Origin: Oxyruncus cristatus | Taxonomy: Eukaryota; Chordata; Aves; Passeriformes; Cotingidae | Reading direction: 5' to 3' | Assembly (NCBI GenBank): GCA_013399855.1 | Contig: VXAY01004333.1 | Coordinates: 285,622 to 349,621 of the forward strand | Length of the DNA: 64,000 bases | Shown: in pieces, positions 40,600-52,858 of the stretch | How positions within the stretch are numbered: position 1 is the stretch's first letter | Layout: each line of letters begins with the position of its first letter | Notes under the pieces: model-generated | Database searches by the model: none | Told to the model about the DNA's origin: nothing | The model's input: the letters and a program-made list of their open reading frames with translations, nothing else | Program-made: the position numbers and the translations under genes

Positions 40600-43500
40600 C
40601 GAGTGTGTTTACGTATTCTTGTGCACATGGGTTACAACTGTGTTTGTGAGAGTTTAATAACAGCTACCCAAGTGTTTACTTAGTCTCTGAGTGTGTAAGC
40701 ATATGGAGGGCATGTTATGAAGTTGACACAAGCAAGAGGAACAAGGTACTTTCCTGGCGTTGTGCCTCAGGGTATGTGGACAAGCCATCCCCCTTTGGTC
40801 TGCAGGGGGCAGGTGGTGCTTTGTTAAGACTTAGAGAGCACCAAATACATTTCTTGGTTGTCCATTTAGAGTTTTCCTCCGTGCTTGTCTTTTCTGCTCG
40901 ATAAGCTAGGCTGCAACCAATTCAAGCTTACTGTGTTAAATTCTTGTTAGCAATATGCAGTTCTGTGAGAATCTGCCCAAATCCAGGGCTCAGTGCATTT
41001 ATTCACTTCTCCAACAGCATGATGGTAATGGTGAAAAGATCCTGCTTGGAGGAACACCTCATGTGGGATCAGTGCCTGGGTTGAGGGGGGCTGCCCTGCT
41101 GTCTCAGCGAGCTGGGAAACATTTAATAAACCTGAAACAAGGTGTTAGGCTGTTATTTCTTTGTTCCTGCCTTTTTGAGAACCATCATCCATCTGGAGGT
41201 TGCAAACTGAGCTTGATAAACAGATGCTGTTGGAATACTGGTTGCCACTTGGTAAATCAGGAGACATGCAGATTTCCAGCTATTGAATTTCTTCTCTGTT
41301 CTTATTTTAAGTGGCTATGATATTGTTAAAAATTCACGAACAAATACAGATGCAGATCCCTTTCATCTAAAGCATCAAAGAAAACAAGGTTCTCTGATAC
41401 ATCTCACACCAGTTTTTGTTTCAGCTCCTCTCATACGCTCCTGTCAAAAAGGTGCCAGTTATGATTTAGATCCTGCCAAGAGAAAAGGGGCCAGCTGTTG
41501 TGAACAGCAGAGGTGTTAGATTTGCAAAATATTCCTATGACTGGTTGTGCATTTCCTTTAGAGAAAGCCACCTTTTTGGAACAATAAAGAGTCTGATATA
41601 TTTCTATGCAAACTTAGTTTTGGGCAAAAATAAGCAAATATTGATATGGGTTTGGAGAGTCTCTTAAGGGGGGCAGGAAGTTATAGACTGGAGGTAGAAG
41701 AGAAATTTTTTTACAGATAGCAGTTAACATATGTGAAAACATTATGTCATGGCAAAGGTTTTTAATCACTTTTTAATTCCATTTCAGTTAAGTCGTCTTT
41801 ATTCTGAAATGAGTGTGTTCTGTATCTACCAGATTTTCATGCTCTTTGTCACTGCCATTTAGGTTTCCAGGGGCATTCTCCTTGTTTTGTTTCATAATGC
41901 CTTTATTCACATACAGGAACTGTCACCAAAAATCAGTGTTGGCTGGGAGCTGCAGAGATGCTGCTGCTCTCCTCTGGAAGTAGGATAGGTGGCAACTGCA
42001 GTACCACAACTGTGATTTAACATTTCTTTGTTTTTATTACTTTGTAAATGGCAGGCAGCATGGTATGTTAAAGGTTTCTTATGCAGTCAGCCGTCTGTTT
42101 TGTAAGATGTTGTATGTCTTGTGCAATGTAAAACTCAGCAAATACAGATGCCATGGGATGAACAGAGGGATGACACGTGCTTCCTTCTCTGCCACTCATG
42201 CTCCCTGGGACACAGCTCGGATCCAGAGCATGATTGCAGGGATCTCTGTATCCCACACACTCGTGAGTCAGCCTGTGATCAGGGTCTCTTGTGCCTGGAG
42301 GAGCCGAGCTCATCCTTGCCCTGCCCAGCTCTCTGTACAGCAGCACATGCATTGTGCCTGGAAGGTCCACAGCTCCTGCAAATGAGTTAATGAGGGTTGA
42401 GCGAACACCGTGTATTGAACCCAAGCTGGCTTCATGTTTGTGGTCCAAACTACCCCTCTGGGTAGCTACAGACTGCCTGCAACTCAGAGGAGAGCTCTTC
42501 CTGAAATATCATAGTTTAGCAGTACCAGGCCTGAAACTGGGTTGGTGTGTTACTCATTTGTGCCTTACAGGAGAGGGTCAGGTGTGGGGATAGTAGAGAG
42601 GGAAGGTTGCGTCTTGTATTTTGGGTGAGTGGTGTAGCCAGGTTTACTTTTTTCATGCTATGCCTCTCTATGCGTGTTGTAGTGTTCACAGCAGCAGAGG
42701 CTAAGTCATGTATCTAAAAGGTATTTTGCCCAGCATTGGTTTTAGCACTATCATGGTCCTTGTATACCAAATGAACATCTGATTTAGCTTTGGTAAGAGA
42801 GGTATCTGTTCTGATGAGATATTTACCCATCAGATAGCTCCATCCAGTAGACACGGGATGTCTGTCCAGGTCAGAAATGAAGAGTGCCGCTGCACATCTG
42901 CTGAGGTGTCATGCTGGCTGCCTGCCCTGGTGCCAGCCTGACGGCCCCATCAGCTCAGCTTATGTCAGTGCACAGATGACTGATTTGACACACATTAAAT
43001 GTGTTAATTAAATGATGGACTAGTATGTGTTTGAAAGAACCTCTCACCAAATAGATTATATGTAGAAAAGTACCTTTGAAGGAGCACCTGTGTCATTTCA
43101 TAGATGTATCTTAGAGTAAATTCTGTCCTCATGTGCTATTGAAAGAGGAGAATAATCCTATTTTTCTTACTAAACCATTGGAGGTTCAGTCTATTAGTGT
43201 TCTCTTTGCTTGGCAATGGATTGGATTTCTCCAGAGAGGAAATTAGATTTTTCCTTCCCTTTCAATCTGTCTCTGTCTTGTGTTTACTTCAGTTGGTGGT
43301 TGTCTGTGCACTGTGGTGTGTGTGTGATAACCTTTCCTTCCACGGCCTACTTCATTTGCTCTTCTCTAATAAACTGTATTTACACGTGATGCTTCTTCCC
43401 TTCTGGTGACAGCCGAGACAATCAAGAAGATGTGCTCCATGTCTAAACTCAGCCAGAAGCAAGTGCTGGTTTAACCAGGGCTGTTTCAGCCAGTACTGAA

Positions 43501-46500
43501 TCAGAAGTGCACTAATTGGGATGAGAAGTGTACATAGCCCATGGGTAGGGCTTGCAGCTATTCGAAGTTTGTGCCTAGTAACTGAGTGGAAATTTGAGTA
43601 TAAAAGTAGATACGCTGGATTTTATGTACTAGCAGCCAGCTGCAGACTTATCTGGGCGTTCCTGATAGTTTTTGCTGTAGTTTTATCTGGTCAGCTAGCC
43701 AAAAGCTAGCTTGGGGGCCGTGTTATTCCAGGACTATCCAGTGAGATGATTTGTTTACAGCAGAAAGCAAATCCCACAGAGAGTGTTGGAGGAAGAAAAG
43801 GTCCCTGAGGTTTGAGAGAGCTTGGTGGGAATTAGGAAACACAGCAGCAGCAAGGACAGGGTCACCCCTGAGCAGTGTTAAAGATCACTGTGACAGAGGT
43901 GGTGGAGCTCGCCGTGCCGAAAGGATCAGCTCAGGGAGCTGGGAGGTGGTGGGACATGCTGGAGATGCTGAACAGCTTGGGAAACTAAGTGCTCTGAGAT
44001 GTTTTTCTTTCCTTTTGTGCTCTGTTAAAAAGCAGGGTCCAAATGCAAAATCCTGTATCAGGGCCACAGCCTGCACATGCCTCTTGGCTGAGCCGAGCAG
44101 CTGCTGGGGCTGAGAGGCAAACACAGCCCTAGTGCTAAAGGATGCTACCGCTACCAGGAATTTCTGGTGTCCCGCATTTTACACCTAAAGCTGTGTTGCC
44201 TGAGCATTCTTCCAGCCAAGTGATAGTATGGGTCTTGTTTATCTGACCCATATTGCTTTTCTCCCTGTTGGAGTAGTGGAACATGTTAGAGGGGCAATTA
44301 GATGGAAGGAATTAAGAGTATGGGATGTGTGGTAATAGGAAGGAAACTGTCAGAAATTGGGGGATTTTGCTTGTGTTTTTTTTTTTCAATACAATGTGAA
44401 ACTGTGAATGTGGAACTAGAATCAGACTGTCTCCTTGGGGATTTTTTTCAGTGTGAATGGTGTTAGCCAGACTTCAGGTGCTTTGTCTTGGCCATTTTCT
44501 CCAAGGGATACTCCTGTATAATTACCGTCTTGGTGGCTCAGAGATGGAAACTGGGCAGGGAAAGAAGACTGCAAAGGCACAAAAAGCTGCTACATTCTGG
44601 TCTCAGATGAAGGTAACACTTGGGCTGCCGTACAAGAATTGCTTTGTGTTTTGGGACTGGAAATGGGCAAGTGAATGCTAGAGAGTTGTTCAGGCAGTGT
44701 GATGTAACCTCTTTTTCCTCTCAATATATTATTTGCAAATGACTTACAGCTTTATTTTTTTTAATAAAAGTATTTGCTGTTCATCCTTGTGCAAATATTC
44801 TGAGAATAAATGTCACCCTTTTAAAACAGACGAGGGTTTCTGAAGTCTGAAACAAATTGTTACCAGTGTGCTAATGTAAGATCAAGTGAGAAAGGATAAG
44901 ATGTGGCTCTTAGCCCCTTCATGGCAATGACAGCTCACCTGGTAGGATTTGGAGGAGTTGGGCTACACAGAGCCATGCTCTGTGGCAACATGAGCTGATG
45001 TTAACCCAGTGTTACTGCAGTCCTCCCCCATCTCCTATGTTTGTCCATCTACTCTAAACAGACTGCTCCTTCCACAGGTGCAGGTGGAGAGGGTGAGGGA
45101 GAAAAGCTGGGTGGAGAGGGCAGAGGGCAGCACTTAAGGTGTCAGACTGTGGCATACTTGGGTGATTTTTAACTCTATTTCCCATCTTCTTTTCAGAAGA
45201 GGTTGCCTGAAAAATTGTTGTCAAGGATATCAGCCCAGTGGGTCGTCCATCCCAGAGCCAGGGAGAGAAGCTGTTAGTAAAGGCAACTTGCCCTTTCTGA
45301 TGCAACGTTCATGTACCCCTTGTCACCAGTGCCTGTTGCATTTGCAGTGGGTAACCTGTTGTCTGACCTGTGGTTTTATGTTGACTGTCTCTGCTGATTC
45401 CCAGGGCAGCAACCTCCTGCACAAGGGAGCAGCTCTGCATGCAGTGGGGCTGAGGCCACGGGCCATTGCAGAGGTTTTTCATTAGCTCCCTCTTCACCCA
45501 TGTCCCAGCAAGTCTGAGTGCTTGCAGTTATAACATGTCTGGCCCCGGACTGTGTCCACATTTCCCAGCCAGAGGCATATGCTGTGCAGTGAGCCTCGTG
45601 TGTTCAGTGTCTTGTGCCTGTGATGCTTGAGGGGCCCAGGTCTGGATCACACCTGTGGTAAGGCAGTTCCCTTTAGGCTGGGTTGTGCTTGCGGCATGCA
45701 GAGCAGTTGTACCACAGGGTTTGGGCTGGGTCCAGCTTCTGTGCTTGTGATGTCCAGGATTTCTTAGTGCCTATTGACAGTGAGAAAGTCTGTCCCACAT
45801 GTCCTAGGCACATCCAGTTTCACTGCCTAAGTACTGCAGAACTGTTTTACGTACAGGTTTCAACTTGCCAATATGATAACTTGCCTGGGACTTAGGGAAA
45901 TTAGGCATCTGAGTTGGATCTGCTGCTCTGACTGTGCCGCATAGAGTAGAAATGCTGGCCAAGAGAGCAGAATTGTTTACATGGCTGTCCCCTTGCTCAC
46001 ACAAAATTTTCCAAGTAGAGCAAATGGGTGTATCTGGGAGTTTTTTGGTTTTGATGGTAATTTCCATGATTTCTATGTACGACAAGGGTTTGCTCCATGC
46101 TCCATGAAGTAGTTGAGGTGGAAACCTTTTCATTGATTCAGGGAGATGGAGCTTGCTTGCTCAATTTGCTATGGGTGGATAAAGCTGGTCTCTGTCTTGT
46201 AGTGATTTTGCCTGAGCTGGTAGTTTATAGTGTGAACTGAGTGGAAATTGCTGCAGTCTCAGAGGCCTCGTGCCTGGGTGCATCACAGCACCAGTGTGAG
46301 CATCAGCAGGGTGCCTTTCCGGGGTCCGAGGCAGAGCTGCTATGGAGGGTGGCTTTGCTGCAGAGGTGGGAAAAGGTTGACTGATAGATGGTTGCTAAAA
46401 ACTCCAGTGCTGAATCTTTTATCATATAAAATTGAAGCCAGATATGTTGGAAAGTAGGCTGTCCTAATATGTAGAACATTTCAGCAGAGATGTGATATTT

Positions 46501-48547
46501 CATATACGGCTGCCATTACTTGAAAGTCACGCTCACCCAGCTAGAGCAGGGATTATTTTTTTGGCATCTCCAGCTTACTTAGAGGAAAGAGCAGAAATTG
46601 ATCATATGCATGTGATAATGCAGAGAAGAAAATAGGTGCTGAACAATCTCTGAAGCTGTTTCATTTCTATACAATGAATAACTGCTGCATATGGACTTAT
46701 TTACTAGGCACCAGTGACTTAATAAAAGATACGTTTATTATTTGGACACAAAAGTTGATATCTTGGTTATTTTTTTTATCTGGTACTTACCTGAGCAATG
46801 CAACTGACATACCAAAGCCTTACGTATCTAATGCAGACTTCCTGTTTCTATAGCAACAAAACTCGACCTTGTACTTAATGAAGGAATATTGGAGTGTGAG
46901 TAACTGTGACTTTAAGGTTTAGAAAAACAAACAGAGGCACTTTATATATGGAGATTAGAGTAATAAAACGGAAGTGACCTCTTTGCATAGAACAAAAAAT
47001 GTTTCCTAGGCTTGGAATACTTCATTAGTAGAAATGAAACCATATTAATGTCATAAGGAGCTCTGTGTTTTAATCTTGTTTTCCTAATTAAAATGTAAAA
47101 GCCTTTCATAGCGTGTGAGAGTCTTTGAGGGCTTTTTCTCCTCTTTCTTCTCCAAAACTGCTGTGTTTGTGGTTAGGCTAATGAAAATTCAGGCTGCCTT
47201 ACAACAAATACATTTTACTTCTGTTTTGGCAAAAATTCATTGATAGATTTTGTATGAGCTGAAAAGGAAGGGAGAAAAATGTGTGGTGTTTAATCCTAGA
47301 TTTGATCCACAGGCTAGTTTTTGGTCGGTTAGTTTAAATCTGTGTTACAGGGATCAGTGCTGACAAGCTACAGATGAGAGAGTGAATGAAGGAACAGCTG
47401 TCATCTCTTCCTATTTTCTTATAGCTTTTCAGTTACAATTTTAATAACCATTAAATTCTAATTTAAAACAGCCACAGGAAACATCCAAAAAAAAAAGCAA
47501 CAATGCTGAAGGCATTGTATCATGAATGTTCATCACAAATGTTTATGAGCCTGTTTCTGTATCAGCATTCCAATAAGTACTACACATTTGTGGTAGGTTT
47601 ATTGCACTTCAGTATTAATCTGTAGAAGTGAATGTGGGCAAATGGAAAATATGAAATAGGGGTTTCAGTTGCAGTCTGACTGGGGAAAAAAATTCCACAA
47701 GGTAGTCTGATTTTTCTGTTTGCTGTTTCTTCTGTGACTGTTTTTTAATGTTATTGTTAAGCTGTGATTCTGATAAACTCGTCTTCTGACTCCATGAAGA
47801 TAGTCAGAATTCAGGATCTGAGGAGATGTTTTATCTATTGAACTCACGTGTCAGCAGGCGGCTGAGACAACCAAAGATGCCAGTGATGGTGGTAAATTAC
47901 CCCACAGTAAAAGGAAGGGTAGAAGGCAGGATAAGATAGATGGAAGGTTGGCTTGTTTGAAAGTTGATCCAGATAAGCTATTGCAAAAAGCAAACCCAGA
48001 AACAACCCACTCAGCAAAATCCAGCTTGCAAGTGGCTGAGTCAGAGCATATTAAACTGTGGGCAGGTGGCATCCTGTATGAGCTAGGAGCCTGCATCCTG
48101 CTGAGAGCTGTGCTCTTCTGCCTCCCAGCAAACTGATTGGAAAGGCAGGTGGTATCTCTGAGAAGTGTGAAAAGGCACGACCCAAAACCTTTGGCTTTTA
48201 TTTTATTCTACGTTTCCTTTTAAAAATAAATATCTTACAATTTGGTGAAATGCTTGTCTAGGCAGAGACTGAAGGAAATCTGGCAATGAGGTTACAGCAG
48301 GTTTGCAGGAGAGCCACTAGGTATGGAAGTTGCAATGTTTCACCATAGCCAGCTGATAATGGGCTTCTCGAGAGCTGCTGGGGTATTCGAAGCCTAAATA
48401 CAGGAGGAAGCAAAATTTACGTGATTCTGCATAGCTTTGACCAAAGATCTTGAAGGACACGAAGTCCCTGAAAGTTTCATAGAGGTGCTCTGGGGGTGTC
48501 TTTGCTGGTGGGGAGGCTAATGTGTTTGTGTGTGCTCTGTGTTTCAG

Positions 48548-48716
48548 GGATAGAGCTCTGTCCTCCTGGGCACCGGTTCATGATCACCATGGTGGCGAGC
48601 TTCATTGAAATGGCGGGGCAGTTCCTCATGCCGGGGCTGGCTGCCCTCTGCAGGGACTGGCAGGTCCTCCAGGCAGTCATCATCTGTCCTTTCCTGCTGA
48701 TGCTGTTTTACTGGAT
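48548..48716 (+). CDS. SLC22A23: SLC22A23 coding exon (probable exon 4), transmembrane helices 5-6
   Basis: This 169-nt exon encodes part of an SLC22-family solute carrier (major facilitator superfamily), a plasma-membrane-type 12-helix protein whose SLC22A23 member is considered an orphan transporter. It begins after CTCTGTGTTTCAG with two bases completing a codon, runs through 55 full codons from 48550 (IELCPPGHRFMITMVASF at the start) and ends with AT before the strong donor GTAAGTAT. Two hydrophobic spans fit predicted helices 5 and 6, separated by the short LCRDWQVLQ loop; in other SLC22 proteins the equivalent position is a short loop with HWRWLQ. The ELCPPG and RFMITMVASF words match my memory of SLC22A23 rather than the organic cation or anion transporters; SLC22A17 is the main alternative. 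A 169-nt exon 4 is usual in SLC22 genes as I recall. Oddities: a Glu inside helix 5, and a stop codon at 48718-48720 if the intron is retained. Confidence 0.93.
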
Positions 48717-51700
48717 GTAAGTATTTCTTCCGCCTGTCAGGTCAAAGGTAACATGAGCTCCTAATGCGGGACTTGGGAGGTGCTTCACTGTCGGGAAATG
48801 TGTGTACTACACAATACTTTCCCTTTGTTCTTCCATTCACCTTGTGCAAAGACTTGACTTTGAAATAACAATAACTTTATAATCTGCTGTAGCTAGCACG
48901 TACATGACATGCTGTGGTACAGTGGGAACTTGGGAGATGGTCCTCTTTGACTGAGGTGCAATTTATACTTTGCTATTACTCTGTCTGTCACTTCTCCTTT
49001 AAAGATGAAAACAGTTTTTGAGAGGATACATCTCAGCGTAGCTGTTGTCAGGTTATGACTGCATGGCTACATTTTCCCTTAATACCTGTGTAGTGGTTAT
49101 GTACTGTCATCGCTGGTTTCTTTGGCCTGGGTTATCCAAGAGAGGTTAAAAATAACGTGTGTCAGCTCTTGAACAAACACTCTTGGATATCTTGTGTGTG
49201 TGAGGTTGTCAGCCCTGAACTAGACTTGATGTTGCCCAAATTAGCTCACGCGATGTTGAAGTCTGGGTGGGTGGTCTGTGCCAGGCAGTGGCTCAGGATT
49301 GTTCCTGCAAGGAATTCCTCACTCCCAGCTGCTCCCACTCCTCTCTGCCTGTGGCACTGTGGCGTTGATACAGCTATCCTGAGAGAAGTAGGATGGCTTT
49401 CGCCCTGGGGATGGTGCCAGGTGCATCCCCACTGTGAATTTCAAACCTCCCAAAAATCTTTCTTTGTTGTTCTGTCTTAATAGTGACACGCAGTGGCGGC
49501 ATAACACAACAGAGGCTTATGAGAGCAGTGTTGTACAAAACCATGACAGTAAGAACAGGCTAGATCATTCATTTTAAAGATAATACCAGCAAGTCTAAAA
49601 TATTAGTTGCTGTGCCCTCAGAAAAATGAGGGAAAAGGCCATCACACTGTGCAGGACCAAGTTGTTTATGTACCCATGGGGGGCTAGGCTGCTAGCTGTA
49701 ATGCCTGACAAGTCGCAGTGTGTGAAAACTTGTTACAGTATGTAAGAATTTTTAACAGTTATATTCTTGTATCAACTTTTTAAGAAGTTCTTTTGTGTCC
49801 ATGATGGTCACTCTCAGTGGGGATTTATTGCTTACTCCCAGGGCAGAGGTGCTGCAGCATGGGCAAAATGCAGCACACAGGAGAAAGTTACAAGTCCTTT
49901 GCAAGATAATGCCGGGGAGTTTACACCTGTATTCCAACATATAACACTTAAATAGTCTCATCTTGTCGGTGTTAATCTCAATGAATAATGAAGAGTGGGG
50001 TTTTTTATGCATGATGCTGTTCCCCCCTCCCATACCTGCCGTATGTTATCCATGTGCAGGTCTGCTCCAGAACTTCCTGTTGCAATGCCACCAGCTGAAA
50101 TGCCTTGTATCCACCGCTGGATAGAAGCCAGTATCAAGCATAATGTTTACAGCTATGTGTCCAAAAGGACAGTACGCTGCTATGAAGATGCCTAATGAAC
50201 ACAGTAGATGGCATGGACAGCAGGCACCCCTCAGCAGCCTTCTGGAGGTTGCACGTTTTCCAGGTGGCTGTGGCAGAGTCTTGCATGTTCCTGTTGAGAG
50301 GTTGTTCCTGGGTGACATTGAAAGCAATAGGAAATGTTAAAATTTATTTTGTAATCTGCAAGAGCTCTGTGGCTTTTTGGCTGTACAGGGCAGACAAACC
50401 AAGGAAATAGGTCCCCCTCATATAATGTTGGATAAGGCAGCTTGATAAATAGTGGTAATAGCCAAAGGATCAGGATTTGTGTTGCCCAGGGTTTTTCCAT
50501 TTGTGGAAAAGGGCTCTGGTTAGGATGCCTGTTTAATTATACTGTCAGTACAGTATGTACTTTTCTCTTAGGATTTTCTCTTCCATCTGTTGCATATTCT
50601 CTGGAAAGTGCTACCATTTCATTACCTCTTTCCTTTCTTCCAAACGGAACATGGACCCTCAGCATGTGTTACAAATGAAGGCAGAAAACTAACTGATTGG
50701 TAATAAAAGAAGAACAGTGCTTGTTAATTCGCCATCGAGTACCCAAAGCAGTGAGTTCAATAACAGATGTTGTGAACAGCCCATGCACTGCCTCCTCCTT
50801 TCTCTGTACTCTCTTTACTTCCATATCCTGCTGTGAGAATGGTGTTTGCCTCTTCAGGCTGGAGCTTAGGCCTCTCCCACCTATAGATTTGCTCTGCTTT
50901 TGGCCACGTGCACATGACAGGCTATACAGTCCCCAGGCAGTGCATGGCTGAGCAGCTTGGGTAGCTGGGCATGGATGGAGAAAAGGGGGAGACTCAGCAA
51001 CACAGATATGTCTAGGAGGAATGAGCAGGTGGGTTGGGATACACAGATATCGAGCAGATGCCACTGCTGGGCTCTTAGGTCATTCTGGAAGGGCAAAAGA
51101 CACCCACGTAAGCCAGACTTGGGCACAGGGGTTTGTGACAAGTGTATAAAAATAAGTTAATAGAAGTTAGACTCCTTTCAAGTGTGCATGTATATTAGAG
51201 CCATGAGGGAAGGGGAGCTCCAGCTATACAGAGACTTTATTTTCTCTCGGTTGGAGCAGGAAGCTCCAGACCGGATGATGCCATGAATGTCAGCAAAGGT
51301 ATCAATAGCTTGAAATAAACTCCTGCTTCACTCTAACAGAAACTGAAGAACTGAGAAAGGGTGGCCAGTTCTCTTCTGGTGCTGATAGATGGGATTTACC
51401 CTCACCAAGACACAAAATTGGACTAACTGGGCTTATTATCCTGGGGCAGACCCCTAATTGACACATTACACCCTCTCCATGGGCATCCATTTTCCACCCA
51501 TCTGCACAGGATCACAGTTCTCCTTCCAGCTACACGTGGTACTGTCCTGGTCCTTGTCTGTCAAGGGTTCTTCTCTTCTCTTAGGATTTCTTGGACTTGG
51601 GATCTTTTCTCCCCCAGTGTCCCTTCCACTCATCTCCCTCTCCTCTCCCAAGCAGCAGCAGCCATATGACAGGAAATGAATGTCTCCCCCTACCCACTCT

Positions 51701-51940
51701 ATGTTCTTTTCCCTGACTAAAAGCATGGCCCTTTCCTTGCTGATGGAGGAGGTAGCAGACTGTCAACCAGCTGTGTGAGGAAACTACTGAAAAACAAAGT
51801 TCAGCAGGAAGAAATGCACGCACTGGCTATAGTGTTCACCAAGGACAAACTGTCTGCACGCCTTAGAAGCAGGAACACTGGGGGAGCTTGGTGTACCACT
51901 CTAAGGGAGACATGAAACAAAGGATGGAGTGGCCCAGAAG

Positions 51941-52300
51941 TGTTGCGGTCATGCTCTGTTTAAAACAATGCAGCTAATGGGAACTGTAAGCCAAAGGAAT
52001 GACCCAAAAGGTGACCAAAAGCTGAACTTTGCTGCATCAGCTGAAAAATACATATTACATTTCATGCCCCCACATATGCTAATGACTAAAGTCACTCAAA
52101 CGCCAACCTAAACATGAAGCGACATCAGCTGTAGCTTTACCTTTTCCCCTCCCTCAAAGAAACCAGTATAAATATAGCTTAATTGAGGATGGAGGTTATC
52201 TTTGTATCCTGGGATGGCCAGCGGGCTGTACCCTGTATTATTCATATTTTAAGTATTCAGGCATGCTTCTGCAGACAGTGTACTTATCACCAGCAATCCA
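51941..52300 (+). mobile_element. Probable solo LTR of an endogenous retrovirus (limits uncertain)
   Basis: The segment starts with TGTTGCGG and can end with AATCCA, giving the TG...CA termini of retroviral LTRs. It is flanked by identical 5-bp AGAAG words at 51936-51940 and 52301-52305, as a target-site duplication would be. A TATA-box-like TATAAATATAG lies at about 52169, and U3-like words such as CATATGCTAATGAC lie upstream of it. No gag, pol or env frame is seen on either side, so it would be a solo LTR. A rival reading extends it to roughly 52540, since an ATAAA-like polyadenylation word (CGATAAATGA, about 52321) and U5-like sequence follow; the short direct repeats would then be chance. 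Orientation + is inferred from the TATA box. Class (ERVL-like) is a guess. Confidence 0.45.
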
Positions 52301-52342
52301 AGAAGCTGCATTTCTGTTGCTCGATAAATGACACTTTTGTAC

Positions 52343-52420
52343 CTGGCCATGAGAGTTATTGAACATGACCAGACTTCTGGTCTGGCCACGAGAGTTCATT
52401 GAGTGCAGCCAGACTTAGTG
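52343..52420 (+). repeat. Imperfect 39-bp tandem duplication
   Basis: Two adjacent copies of about 39 bp begin at 52343 and 52382. Both start CTGGCCA(T/C)GAGAGTT and both contain CCAGACTT near the end, with about eight differences including one indel. It lies directly downstream of the LTR-like segment and may be part of the LTR's R/U5 region. No coding role. Confidence 0.85.
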
Positions 52421-52800
52421 TATCACTCTGTTTGTGAATCTGTAACCTTGGTAGTTCTTATTGAAGGTGAGTGGACTTACAGTGCTGCTTGGCTCGGCAT
52501 TTCTCTTGCTTCGTGTTGAATTGGCTCTCACTTCGGGTGTAAGCCCAGGCACCCCTCTGATATCACTGGACCAGCAGGAACACAAGGGGGGATTATTTTC
52601 TACCAGATATAACAACAGAAAAATTGGCCTAATTCTTAGCATGACACAGTTGTCCACAGTCAGCTCAGCCTGCTGGTCTGGGCAACTGCCCACCCTCAGC
52701 AGTAAGCTGTCTCAGCTTCATTCAATTAGTACTTAATGCCAGGTGATAAAGCATGAGGTGGTGAACAGATTTCTGTGCAGAAGTCCACAGGGATGTAGGG

Positions 52801-52858
52801 ATTTGGTTTGGTTTTTGGTTTTGTTTTTTTGTTTGTTTGTTTGTTTGTTTTTTTGCTT
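52801..52858. repeat. G/T-rich tract with (GTTT)n tetranucleotide repeat
   Basis: A GGTTTG/TTTTG-rich stretch passes into five uninterrupted GTTT units around 52831-52850, followed by a T run. A simple microsatellite. Confidence 0.92.

Larger units (their letters stand above)
30361..48547 (+). other. SLC22A23: Intronic DNA, probable SLC22A23 intron 3 (3' part) with acceptor
   Basis: No exon is supported before 48548. Contents: A18 at 33283-33300, A11 at 35784-35794, an AT/GT palindrome at 40565-40588, T11 at 44376-44386 and A10 at 47487-47496. AT-rich 34560-34930 and mixed 40150-40460 are candidate conserved elements by eye only. A 169-codon reverse frame at 39927-40436 has no recognisable domain. 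The intron ends in a T-rich CTCTGTGTTTCAG acceptor at 48547. I looked for the preceding SLC22A23 exons (GRRP motif, FFEGFCLAG-type segment) and did not see them, so this intron is longer than 48 kb if the gene assignment is right. Confidence 0.6.

Noticed and set aside
45088..45126. G-quadruplex from GGG runs
   Set aside because: Five GGG runs occur, but every four-run combination includes a 9-base loop, longer than the usual limit of 7.
48496..48720. Single-exon small protein starting at 48496
   Set aside because: The frame simply reads intron sequence into exon 4; the true exon begins at 48548 after CAG and ends at the GTAAGT donor, and the terminal Met-stop is intron sequence.
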